Positions 56,630-64,000 of a DNA stretch of 64,000 nt are shown in pieces; the first letter of the stretch is position 1, and every line of letters begins with the position of its first letter. Location: NCBI RefSeq assembly GCF_004327335.1, contig NZ_QJUO01000007.1, forward strand, positions 62,001 through 126,000, read 5' to 3'. The notes below the pieces were generated by a model, which was not told the origin of the DNA, did no database searches, and was given only the letters and a program-made list of their open reading frames with translations. Both the position numbers and the translations under genes were made by a program. This DNA is from Stutzerimonas kirkiae. GTDB lineage: Bacteria; Pseudomonadota; Gammaproteobacteria; Pseudomonadales; Pseudomonadaceae.

Positions 56630-56965
56630 ATGAGTGGTGTTGGTGATCGTCTGCGCGAAGAGCGAGAACGATTGAGGTTCTCTCAGGCTGCCTTTGGTGA
56701 AATTGGTGGGGTGAAAGCTAACGCCCAAGGTAAATATGAGAAAGGAGAACGTAGCCCCGATGCTTCTTACCTTGCGGCTTTGGCAGAGAGGGGGGTTGAT
56801 GTGCTCTACGTTGTTACCGGCTTGCGTACGCCATTGCAAGTGGACAGCTTGACAGCCGAGGAATCGCAGCTTCTCGAGCACTACCGGGCCATGAGTGAAA
56901 AAGGGCAAGAAGCTACGGGCCTTATCACCAAGGCATTGGTGTTGATGGCAGAGCAACAAGTCTGA
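56630..56965 (+). CDS. XRE-family CI-like repressor
   Basis: 111 residues. The XRE helix-turn-helix covers about 6-60: LREERERLRFSQAAFGEIGGVKANAQGKYEKGERSPDASYLAALAERGVDVLYVVTG. A short helical tail follows, so it lacks the S24 self-cleaving peptidase domain. It would keep the mobile element quiet; without the peptidase its SOS response must be indirect. Confidence 0.85.
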   Translation: MSGVGDRLREERERLRFSQAAFGEIGGVKANAQGKYEKGERSPDASYLAALAERGVDVLYVVTGLRTPLQVDSLTAEESQLLEHYRAMSEKGQEATGLITKALVLMAEQQV

Positions 56966-57007
56966 AGAGACGTTGCTCCTCTATGCAGTGGCTCTTGCTC
57001 GGAGGCT

Positions 57008-57367
57008 TTATAGATCCATGTCTAGACAGCAGAAGTCACTCGTGTTGTCGAATCCATAGGGGTTGCCCATTACGTCGACACAGTCGTCCAGCATCAACAT
57101 CCCTGTCGCGGGATTCAGATCAAGAGATGCTGGATCCCAGTCATCGGGATGGTGATATTCAAATTTTGTGGGCGTGAGAATTAGTTTCCCATCTACAAGT
57201 ATGCCGCTCTGGTAATCAAGTTCATCATCTACGTAAATAGCCCTGAGTGTCTCATAAGTTATCTCCCAGGTTTTGTCGTGGCGATAATTTTTGAGCTTGA
57301 GATTTCTATCGCAATGTCCATTTTGGGGTAGCAGAACAGCTAGGAAATTTCTGATGGCGCGTATCAT
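57008..57367 (-). CDS. Hypothetical protein
   Basis: 119 residues. The first 15 are hydrophobic/basic (IRAIRNFLAVLLPQ). The rest is acidic, with DDELDYQSGILVDGKL and a C-terminal stretch rich in Asp and Asn. No domain recognised. AT-rich like its neighbours. It converges on the CI-like gene. Confidence 0.55.
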   Translation of the reverse strand: MIRAIRNFLAVLLPQNGHCDRNLKLKNYRHDKTWEITYETLRAIYVDDELDYQSGILVDGKLILTPTKFEYHHPDDWDPASLDLNPATGMLMLDDCVDVMGNPYGFDNTSDFCCLDMDL

Positions 57368-57974
57368 CTCGTATACCCTTTATCCGATGGATGTTCAGTG
57401 GAGCACTCTTGTGCGTGCTTCCAGTATCCATAGCTTTGAAAAAATGCAATCTAGATCTTTGATGAAAAGACCCTCCAGGCTGCTTCTCGCAATATTTTTA
57501 GAGCATTGCAATATGAAGATTTCTGAGGGCCGGGAAGAGGATGAACAGATAGCTCCGAAGGCTGGCTGGGTGACAGGCAGCCCCTCCATTTCGTGTAGAT
57601 AATCAAAATGGTCAGCAGGAGCGTCTGTAACTCCTGCACTTGCTGATATTTGCAGATGGCAACGGTGAGCCGTCTGCAGGCAATGTGGCGTTGCATCATC
57701 CTATTGAGACCGCTCTCACTGACGCTGGATAATCTAGTGCGGTGTTTCAAGATAAGGCACGTGCTTCCCGACTCAAGGAAAGCAGCCCAAGGCTTTCCAT
57801 TGACATCTGCGACGTGCTTCCATATGGCGGTTGATGGGGCATCCTGGACAGGTTGAACCGGCAGGCTCGATTTTTCGTGGGTTGATAGGTCGACGCCCGT
57901 TGGCATTCGAGTAGCTGCAGTCCTATCCCACGCTCAACTGAGGGGCTTTGGTATCCTTTTTTTAGCTCATTTCC
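57368..57974. other. Gene-free stretch in the island
   Basis: Several short open frames occur on both strands, the longest on the minus strand at 57451-57906 (151 codons), but none has a convincing start, composition or domain. A decayed gene is possible. I see no repeat or RNA element. Confidence 0.4.
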
Positions 57975-58481
57975 CTAGCCCTTAGTGGCTGTTGCAGTGT
58001 CGTCGTCTCCCATTGAAACCATGGGTGCAACCAGTCTCTCGAACATGACTGAAGCGAGGTCGTGTCGGCCCGAGATAGCTGCAACAAGCGCCACGGAGCG
58101 ATGCAGGCCGTAGGGGAGTTCGTTAAATCTAGACAGCTGCGAGGCCGCATTGTAGTGGTCTTCCACAAACTCACCGGAGTCGGTGACAAAACCACACTTT
58201 GTGCAGCTGATATCCAAAGACTCAATATCAGCATCAGGATTGTCAGCCTTGACCAGCGGGGAGCCACAATCGAGGCACTCTATATGATCTATTGCGTTAC
58301 GCAGGGCTGCTGCGGGCCACTGTCTGTTGGGCCTCTCTCCTTCAGGAGCTACTCGGCCCTGGTCAACCTGGGCTGCCCTAGGTTGATCGAAGCCACCAGT
58401 CACATTCAGGCCGGCGGCGAAATTACTGACCATACGCGAAGCATGCAGGCAGATCGGGAGATTTATAACGACCATGGTCAC
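57975..58481 (-). CDS. Hypothetical zinc-ribbon protein
   Basis: 168 residues. A four-cysteine zinc ribbon is visible at about 69-95 (IECLDCGSPLV..SLDISCTKCGFV), followed by a helical part (FVEDHYNAASQLSRFNELP and following). The first ~45 residues may be untranslated; the start is uncertain. No family recognised. Confidence 0.5.
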   Translation of the reverse strand: MTMVVINLPICLHASRMVSNFAAGLNVTGGFDQPRAAQVDQGRVAPEGERPNRQWPAAALRNAIDHIECLDCGSPLVKADNPDADIESLDISCTKCGFVTDSGEFVEDHYNAASQLSRFNELPYGLHRSVALVAAISGRHDLASVMFERLVAPMVSMGDDDTATATKG

Positions 58482-58556
58482 CCAGACGGCACGCCTCCAA
58501 ATCCACAGCTGTAGTCCCCTGTGGTAACGTCCAAGCTCCTCGCCTGGAGACTGGAT

Positions 58557-58805
58557 ATGTCAAAGATTCTGCAAATCACACCTTGCTCTGGTTGGTACTA
58601 CGTCAGTGAAAATAACGTTGAACCGTTGTCTTTTGCGGTAGCAGCTTGGGGCGTAATTGAGAATGGGGATGTGGTCGGGTTGATTCCTGTGACTGACCCG
58701 GATCGGAAGTACCCACGGCTGGTGCCGGTCCCACCTCTGGGAGGACGTTATCTGCAAGAAGACGCTTTGAGCCCTACCCAGCGTGACCGTGCCAGAAGGG
58801 GCTGA
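58557..58805 (+). CDS. Hypothetical small protein
   Basis: 82 residues starting at ATG 58557, behind a GGAGACTGG site. A beta-rich N-terminal half with ITPCSGWYYVSE and VAAWGVIENGDVVGLIPV, and a basic C-terminus. Family unknown. The next gene starts three bases after its stop, so the two are a pair. Confidence 0.6.
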   Translation: MSKILQITPCSGWYYVSENNVEPLSFAVAAWGVIENGDVVGLIPVTDPDRKYPRLVPVPPLGGRYLQEDALSPTQRDRARRG

Positions 58806-58808
58806 ACT

Positions 58809-59108
58809 ATGAGTACAACGTCCACACACCCGCTGCTCAAGTTCCTGGCCAAGCTGCCTCAGTTCCAAACGAATCTGCTGATGGGCGGGGTTTTAGATAT
58901 GCGCTCAGGGGCATTCGTCTCCAAATACGACGGAGGGGATGAACCAAAACACACCCACACGCTGTCCATCCGTTGGCCCGGCCAAGCGCCTGATGTCTTG
59001 GGCCTGGTAGAGGGTGAGAAATACGCCCGCCTGCAAGTTGAGGAAGCTGTCGCCTTGGGGGCAGACAGGTCGGCGCTTGTAATGGCGCTGCAAACCGCAT
59101 TGTCTTAA
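58809..59108 (+). CDS. Hypothetical small protein
   Basis: 99 residues, no signal peptide, mixed beta/helix, including LMGGVLDMRSGAFVSKYDG. No domain recognised. Second of a two-gene set directly before the broken phage tail gene. A GCCCCGCG/CGCGGGGC hairpin at 59125-59144 follows and may terminate it. Confidence 0.6.
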   Translation: MSTTSTHPLLKFLAKLPQFQTNLLMGGVLDMRSGAFVSKYDGGDEPKHTHTLSIRWPGQAPDVLGLVEGEKYARLQVEEAVALGADRSALVMALQTALS

Positions 59109-59505
59109 ACCATCCTGAAACACTGCCCCGCGCATACGCGGGGCACTCTGCCAGCCTATGGACGCAGACATCGACCCCACCACTGGCGACTTGAGCGGCG
59201 AGCGTATTAGCTCGCTGGCAAACGCCGTCTACATTCGCCTCAAAACGCCGCTCGGCTCTTGGTAGGCGGATGTGTCCCTGGGCTCACGCCTGCACGAACT
59301 TCAACGCTGCAAAGACCTAGCGCGCATCGGTAAGTTGGCTCAGCAATACGCCGAGCAGGCGCTGCAGCCGCTTCTGGATGACGGCCGCGCCTATAACTAC
59401 AGAGCAGCCCCACAACGGCTGGCTGGCGCTGGTGGTTGTCCGTTATGCGGCGGGCAAGTCCTACTGGCTGAAGGCAAATCCGCTTGTCACAGGCAGCTAT
59501 TGGCC

Positions 59506-61113
59506 GATTCTGTTGAAAAAGTCGTCTCAGCGGCAGCCTGCCGCTCAGGTGTGCCTGCTGTTGGAGTGGCTGCAAGCCACTTCAAATTGCCTTTCGGTGT
59601 TTCGCTGAGCGTTCTGGCTCAGGTTTGAAGGCTAATTCGAGGGTTTCTGCTCACAGCAGGCGTACCTATCCCGTGAGTGGCGGCCCGTGAGGCAAAAGCT
59701 TGGCCATGCGTCGCAGGTTTTGCACGGTCGCGGCCAAAGTGAATTCGTCGGTCGCCCCCGACAGGCCACGCAGTCGTAAACGGTCGAGTTTCATGATCCG
59801 TTTGAGGTGGGCGAAAAGCATCTCTACCTTCTTGCGCTCGCAGCGAGAGACAAGGTATTCCGGCGTATTGGCGATGCGTCGTGCCACGTCGCGGGCAGCC
59901 TCATGGATGCTGCGGACGATCTTCCGGTTCGGCGTGTTGGGGCAGCACTTTTCTTTCAACGGACAAGTGGCACAGTCGGTTTGGCTGGAGCGGTATATGA
60001 CGGTGTTGGCCTTGGTCACCCGCGATCTTTGCTTAGTGAAAGTGCGCCACTGACTGCGTAGCGGTTTGCCGGCTGGGCAGCGGTATTCATTGGCCTCCGG
60101 ATTCCAGAGGAAGTCGTTACTGGAGAGGCTGTCGTCCTTGCGCTCGGTCTTGTCCCAGACTGGGACATGCGGGTCGATGTTCTTTTCTTCGACCATCCAG
60201 GCCAGCATAGGGGCTGTGCCATAGGCGGTGTCCCCGATGAGGCGTTCTGGCGTGAGGTCGAACTGCTCTTCGACACGCGCCACCATCGTCCTGGTCGAAT
60301 CGACTTCGGCGGTACGGTGCGCCGGAGTCGCCTCCACATCCATGATCACGCCGTGCTCAGTATCGATCAGGTAATTCGTGGAGTAGGCAAAGAAGGCCGG
60401 GCCGCCTGGCGCAGCAGTCCAACGGGACAGCGGATCGGTGAGCGAGATTTTCTTGGGAAGAGCTTCAGCCAGCGCCTCTTCATCAAGTGCTTCAAGGTAC
60501 TCGCGCACAGCGCGGTTGCTGAGCGTGGGATCACGCCAATCGACTTCATCTCCCGCCACGCCACGCTGCCGGCTGGCATCCGCCTTGATGATGCTGGCGT
60601 CTACAGCGAAACCTTCGCCTTTGACCAGGCCAGCCGCCATGCAGCGCCGCAGCACCTCATTGAACAACCAGCGGAACAGGCCGCTGTCACGGAAGCGGCC
60701 GTGGCGATTCTTCGAGAAGGTCGAGTGATTGGGTACTTCGTCCTCCAGACCCAGCCGGCAGAACCAGCGATAGGCCAGGTTTAAATGCACCTCTTCGCAC
60801 AGCTGTCGCTCGGAGCGGATGCCGTAGCAGTAGCCAACGACCAACATGCGCACCATCAACTCCGGATCAATCGAGGGGCGTCTGATGGGGCTGTAGAAGT
60901 CGGCCAGGTGTGTACGCAGATCGCTGAGATCCAGGCACTGGTCGATGCTACGTAAAAGGTGTTGGGGCGGAACGTGGTCTTCCAGATTGAACGAGTAGAA
61001 CAGGCGCTGCTGTCCACTCGGTAGCTGTCCCATCATGCTGTTCGCCCCCGCGCTCGCTGATAGAGCAATTCTGCCGGCGACGTGGGTGGGGCAGCTACTT
61101 TTTCAACAGAATC
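59506..61113. mobile_element. IS1182-family insertion sequence
   Basis: 1608 bp, bounded by GATTCTGTTGAAAAAGT (59506) and its complement ACTTTTTCAACAGAATC (61097-61113), with a GGCC direct repeat on both sides (59502-59505, 61114-61117) as target duplication. Contains one intact transposase gene on the minus strand. Appears complete and possibly active. Confidence 0.88.
59666..61036 (-). CDS. IS1182-family transposase
   Basis: 456 residues, DDE transposase. N-terminal DUF772-type part: LRSIDQCLDLSDLRTHLADFYSPIRRPSIDPELMVRML (about 30-67). Catalytic region includes FAVDASIIKADAS and GDTAYGTAPML. A zinc-like CATCPLKEKC segment lies near 355-364, and the C-terminal YLVSRCERKKVEMLFAHLKRIMKLDRLRLRG holds the YREK-like helix with the Glu. 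Length is normal for the family. Confidence 0.93.
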   Translation of the reverse strand: MMGQLPSGQQRLFYSFNLEDHVPPQHLLRSIDQCLDLSDLRTHLADFYSPIRRPSIDPELMVRMLVVGYCYGIRSERQLCEEVHLNLAYRWFCRLGLEDEVPNHSTFSKNRHGRFRDSGLFRWLFNEVLRRCMAAGLVKGEGFAVDASIIKADASRQRGVAGDEVDWRDPTLSNRAVREYLEALDEEALAEALPKKISLTDPLSRWTAAPGGPAFFAYSTNYLIDTEHGVIMDVEATPAHRTAEVDSTRTMVARVEEQFDLTPERLIGDTAYGTAPMLAWMVEEKNIDPHVPVWDKTERKDDSLSSNDFLWNPEANEYRCPAGKPLRSQWRTFTKQRSRVTKANTVIYRSSQTDCATCPLKEKCCPNTPNRKIVRSIHEAARDVARRIANTPEYLVSRCERKKVEMLFAHLKRIMKLDRLRLRGLSGATDEFTLAATVQNLRRMAKLLPHGPPLTG

Positions 61114-61191
61114 GGCCGGTAGCAGTCGCTCACTAATGACCATTCCGATCCATAGCGGACTTCCGGTTGGGTGCCCAGGTTAGGTGCATTA

Positions 61192-61875
61192 CTAAGCTTT
61201 TGCATTGAGGCCCAGCACTTCGCGGAGTGACTCGTTGTCAGGCCAGTGACGATGAATCAGCCACCAAACGCAGCCCTGGCCGATGGCGCGACTTATGCCA
61301 CCAATTCCTTGAAGGTGGATAACGCATAAATTCACGATTTCCGATTGTTCTTTGGGGCTCTCGTTGTGGCCATGTGTCTCAAGCGATAAAAATCTGTAGA
61401 AGACGGTGTACAGGTCCGCAACGTCTGCCTCCTTAGCTTGCTGCTGAATGCTGGGTGGAGCACTTCGTTTTATCTGTTCGCGCTCGAGGTATCGAGCCGT
61501 TACTTCCTCACCCGTGATCCGGTCGAAGACCTGGGCGGTGCCTTCCTCTAGGTTCATCTTGAAGGCCTTCGCCAATTGAGCAGTACCAGCGCTGCTTTGG
61601 GATTCTGCATTTTCAATTGATCGAATGCCCCACAAGACCGTAATCAGTTGTTCCATCAGGCTTCGGCTCAAGATTCCCAGGCAGGCGGAGTTCGCTACGG
61701 CGCCCAAAGCTGCGGCTCCGCTCACCAACTCGGCTGCGCGCCTCAGCTGTTGACGAACAAAGTCGTCGCGGGGATCGGGCGCTCCTGTTGCTTTCATCTC
61801 CGAGGACGTGATCAGCAACGAAGCATGCGTCCTTAACGATTCAACTAGTTCGTCCGGTACTGATGCAGTGCTCAT
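61192..61875 (-). CDS. Hypothetical helical protein, DUF5677-like (tentative)
   Basis: 227 residues, mostly helical. SLMEQLITVLWGIRSIENAE and FYRFLSLETHGHNESPKEQSE recall DUF5677/HEPN-adjacent proteins sometimes found near defence genes, but this is a pattern impression. It stands alone between the IS and a small divergent gene. Confidence 0.6.
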   Translation of the reverse strand: MSTASVPDELVESLRTHASLLITSSEMKATGAPDPRDDFVRQQLRRAAELVSGAAALGAVANSACLGILSRSLMEQLITVLWGIRSIENAESQSSAGTAQLAKAFKMNLEEGTAQVFDRITGEEVTARYLEREQIKRSAPPSIQQQAKEADVADLYTVFYRFLSLETHGHNESPKEQSEIVNLCVIHLQGIGGISRAIGQGCVWWLIHRHWPDNESLREVLGLNAKA

Positions 61876-61992
61876 GCGGTTTTTGACACCTTTTTATCTG
61901 TGACGGATGCCGGTCAATGTAGCTGTCCCTTGATGCCAACTAACTAGGGTAGTGGTAACATCTGGCACATCCGACAGTAAGGGATTGGCGTC

Positions 61993-62376
61993 GTGATTGA
62001 ACCCAAAAAACTGCGCAGTGCGGGGGATTTCCCCAACAAATCGGCAGTGGAGTACGCGACCATCCGGGTCGAGACTTCTCATCGCCTTGTCCCGTCGAAT
62101 CTTCAGAATCCGCATTACAGGGATGAAGACATCGTCGCCGGGCTCTACGCGACCCCTACTGGTCGTCTTTCCTACAAGACGCTTTACCTAGACAGCGTCG
62201 AGCTGGCCGAGCGCTTTGTGGCACATCTCCACCAGGCTTTTCAGCGTCGTCCTTACGCGAATGAGTACTCCCTCAAGGTTGAGGTGATCACCACGACCCA
62301 AAAGGTCACTGCGACGAAGGGGAGAGCGAAGCATTCTGCTGCTGTCATCGAGACTCTCCTGGGAGATGCTTCCTAG
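61993..62376 (+). CDS. Hypothetical protein
   Basis: 127 residues from a GTG start. Basic, with VEYATIRVETSHRLVPS, a segment of alternating beta/helix and a Lys-rich C-terminus (KVTATKGRAKHSAA). Family not recognised. Confidence 0.55.
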   Translation: MIEPKKLRSAGDFPNKSAVEYATIRVETSHRLVPSNLQNPHYRDEDIVAGLYATPTGRLSYKTLYLDSVELAERFVAHLHQAFQRRPYANEYSLKVEVITTTQKVTATKGRAKHSAAVIETLLGDAS

Positions 62377-62428
62377 CGCGGCCCCCAATCATGCCGGCAT
62401 GGGATTGCCAACTACGAGGAGCACGGAA

Positions 62429-62844
62429 GTGATTCAGATCAACATGACTCGCGACGAGAAAGAAGCGGTGAATGAGATCGACAGGAGCCAGTTGCAAAGG
62501 CTGATCGACAAGTGCATCTACGAAGAACGAACTGGGGGGGGATTCACAGCCTTGGGCTCTTTCGTTGCGGGTTGTACGTAGCCTCAGCACTTCGCAATTT
62601 TGAACGCGCTCTGGCTGACTACAGCAAAGCGAAGTCCTCCAAAGAGCGTGAGGACACAAGAACCAGTGTGTTGCGAGCTGGAAGTGACCTGGTACATGCC
62701 GTCCAAGCCATGAAGGATCGAGTAGAAGCTGAACAGCGGGATGGCCAATTCTTCTACGTTGAAGAGCAGATATTGCCTCCCGTGAGTCTGCGCGACCAGC
62801 TGACGGTTCAGGTTAGCTACAAGTGGCTATATAGGCCCCCGTGA
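62429..62844 (+). pseudogene. Hypothetical gene split by a frameshift near a G8 tract
   Basis: The upstream frame starts GTG 62429 (GAGGAG ribosome site) and reads INMTRDEKEAVNEIDRSQ and CIYEERTGGG before stopping at 62581. The rest (SALRNFERALADYSKAKS to KWLYRPP) lies in the +1 frame. A single-base change in the 62534-62578 interval, most simply in the run of eight G at 62534-62541, would join them. Either a true frameshift, a length-variable tract or an assembly error. Product unknown. Confidence 0.55.
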
Positions 62845-63051
62845 CGGAGGTCAGGTACGCTGGGCAGGTGACTGATAGCGGGTCGTAAGAATATAGACTT
62901 TTGGCTCAGAGCATTGCGAACCGAGCCAAAATAAGCTAACAGATAGCATTGTGCCAGCGCTACGCGCATCCATGATGCCTAGAGGTTAAGGACAACCGCC
63001 AGACGCAAACATACTTGTGTCGATGCCCAGAAGGTCAGATAGGAGGGAATC

Positions 63052-64000
63052 ATGTCGATCAGCATCCGTTTTTTACACGCGTTTCATGGAGACTGCATCC
63101 TTATCACTGTTGGTGCGGATGAGTCAGTGAAACGGATTCTCATTGATGGTGGACCCTCTAGCACCTTTAAAGCCGGCTCAGCCGGCGAGCTTCGACTTGC
63201 CTTGGCAGAGCTAGAGCAACAGGATAAATACATTGATCTTGTAATTCTTACTCATGTAGATGATGACCATATAGGCGGTCTCATCAAGGCGTTTGAAGTG
63301 CAAGGCGGACTTGCGAAACGCGCAAAAAGAGTGATCTTTAATTCAGGTAGATTAATACATAAGCATTTTGAAGTTGCGGCTGACCCTGAAAAAGACATTC
63401 AAGGTAATTTTTCTCATGCGCTAGAAACCTCAATAGACCAAGGAGATACATTAGAGCGGCTTCTAGAAAACGAGGGAATATGGACGCAGGAGGTTACTAA
63501 GCAGGGGGATAAGCTTCGACTGGACGACTTAGAACTTGATTTTCTATCCCCAAGCGAAGGGGAGTTGAAAGCCCTTCTAGGTAAATGGGAAAAAGAAACT
63601 CTAAGTTCATTCACATCGCCAGATAAAACTGACTGGAACGAAAGCTATCAAGATTTGTTGTCGAACGATAAATTTCGAGAAGACACATCTAAGACTAACG
63701 CCAGTTCTTTGTCATTCATTCTAAAAGTTGACGGAAGTAATTATCTCTTCTTGGGTGATGCTCATCCGAGCACAATTTCTGCGGGACTGAAACTACGAAA
63801 TTATACCCACGAAAATCCGATTGAAGCAAAGCTAATGAAAATATCCCACCACGGGAGTAAGGGTAATACAAATGAAGAATTACTTCATTTGGTAAACTGT
63901 ACGAAGTATGTGATTAGTACGGATGGAAGCAGGCACGGGTTGCCAGATAAAGTAACGCTTGCACGAATACATAGTCATAAAGATTCTACAGAAATATACT
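63052..64000 (+). CDS. MBL-fold metallohydrolase, ComEC/Rec2-like, partial at window end
   Basis: 316 codons, still open at the edge. Start ATG 63052 with a strong AGGAGGGA site. N-terminal FLHAFHGDCILI, then DGG (32-34), the metal motif THVDDDHIGG (His68, Asp70, Asp72, His73), Asp236 in FLGDAHPS, and KISHHGSKGN (His266, His267). These are the features of ComEC C-terminal-type beta-lactamase-fold proteins, which also serve as the first gene (Avs1a/Avs2a-type) in AVAST anti-phage operons. The following gene is outside the window, so membership is inference. AT-rich, strongly unlike the core. Confidence 0.8.
   Translation, partial: MSISIRFLHAFHGDCILITVGADESVKRILIDGGPSSTFKAGSAGELRLALAELEQQDKYIDLVILTHVDDDHIGGLIKAFEVQGGLAKRAKRVIFNSGRLIHKHFEVAADPEKDIQGNFSHALETSIDQGDTLERLLENEGIWTQEVTKQGDKLRLDDLELDFLSPSEGELKALLGKWEKETLSSFTSPDKTDWNESYQDLLSNDKFREDTSKTNASSLSFILKVDGSNYLFLGDAHPSTISAGLKLRNYTHENPIEAKLMKISHHGSKGNTNEELLHLVNCTKYVISTDGSRHGLPDKVTLARIHSHKDSTEIY

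Larger units (their letters stand above)
59158..61136 (+). pseudogene. Mu-like phage GP46 tail/baseplate gene, broken by stop, frameshift and IS
   Basis: Reading from ATG 59158: ANAVYIRLKTPLGSW, then in-frame TAG at 59263, where the family has a second Trp (GSWWAD), then LGSRLHELQRCKDLARIGKL and LLDDGR. A one-base frameshift near 59378-59392 shifts to another frame (ITTEQPHNGWLALVVVRYAA). The IS at 59506-61113 cuts the gene near its end. Removing the IS and one GGCC copy restores SYWPVAVAH and a stop at 61134-61136. GP46 proteins belong to Mu-type tails, so this is a remnant of a phage or of a phage-derived particle. Confidence 0.8.

Noticed and set aside
57451..57906. 151-codon minus-strand frame as a gene
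   Set aside because: No ribosome site, no recognisable fold, and frames on both strands compete; kept only as a gene-free stretch.

Overview
The window looks like a chromosomal segment of a Pseudomonas-type gammaproteobacterium. The core is GC-rich with very short gene spacing. It carries a 531-residue isocitrate lyase, a monomeric NADP isocitrate dehydrogenase, a nudJ-mnmA-hflD-purB-roxA run, folD beside a tRNA-Arg/His/Leu cluster, FecI/FecR/TonB-receptor iron signalling and a BetT carrier. The species cannot be fixed from sequence alone.

Layout. 1-1786: end of a methionine-type aminotransferase, its omega-amidase partner and a YjdF-like membrane protein. 2170-7617: zinc alcohol dehydrogenase, then a TonB-dependent siderophore receptor with its FecR/FecI pair. 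7618-8752: gene-free repeat region holding a decayed copy of the alcohol dehydrogenase 3' end. 8753-15028: 2OG oxygenase with alpha/beta hydrolase, aceA, a secretin-domain periplasmic protein, dsdA. 15254-24996: GNAT, roxA, purB, hflD, mnmA, nudJ, idh, folD. 25433-25757: three tRNAs. 25888-35441: MarR/aminotransferase divergon, GST, folE, a tail-anchored unknown, hydrolase, aroC, an ARD-like cupin, betT. 35766-47585: a compact ten-gene cluster (amidase, Tat-exported binding protein, two permeases, a fused double ATPase, DeoR regulator, M20 amidohydrolase, two APH/choline-kinase-like kinases, an inositol-phosphatase-fold phosphatase), which looks like one uptake and catabolic system for an unidentified nitrogen-containing compound. 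47767-50947: EamA exporter with a divergent MarR regulator, and the ABC-F protein YbiT.

From about 50978 to the window end the DNA becomes AT-richer and changes in character: a tyrosine integrase abutting ybiT, an excisionase-like protein, a tract of imperfect palindromic repeats, a MobI-like protein, two lipoproteins, a Cro/CI-like divergent pair, a broken Mu-type gp46 tail gene carrying an IS1182-family element, several unknown genes and, running off the end, a ComEC-type metallo-beta-lactamase protein of a kind often found at the head of anti-phage operons. This is an integrated mobile island whose far end is outside the window.

The core is also dense in small repeats: a perfect-TIR MITE-like element (two copies), a long repeat whose central segment is inverted relative to its arms between two copies, REP-like hairpins, and a family of hairpins with GGGTGCGCC arms. 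The most interesting leads are the ten-gene cluster with its asymmetric ATPase, the inverted-core repeat pair, the palindrome tract next to the integrase, and the metallo-beta-lactamase protein at the right edge.
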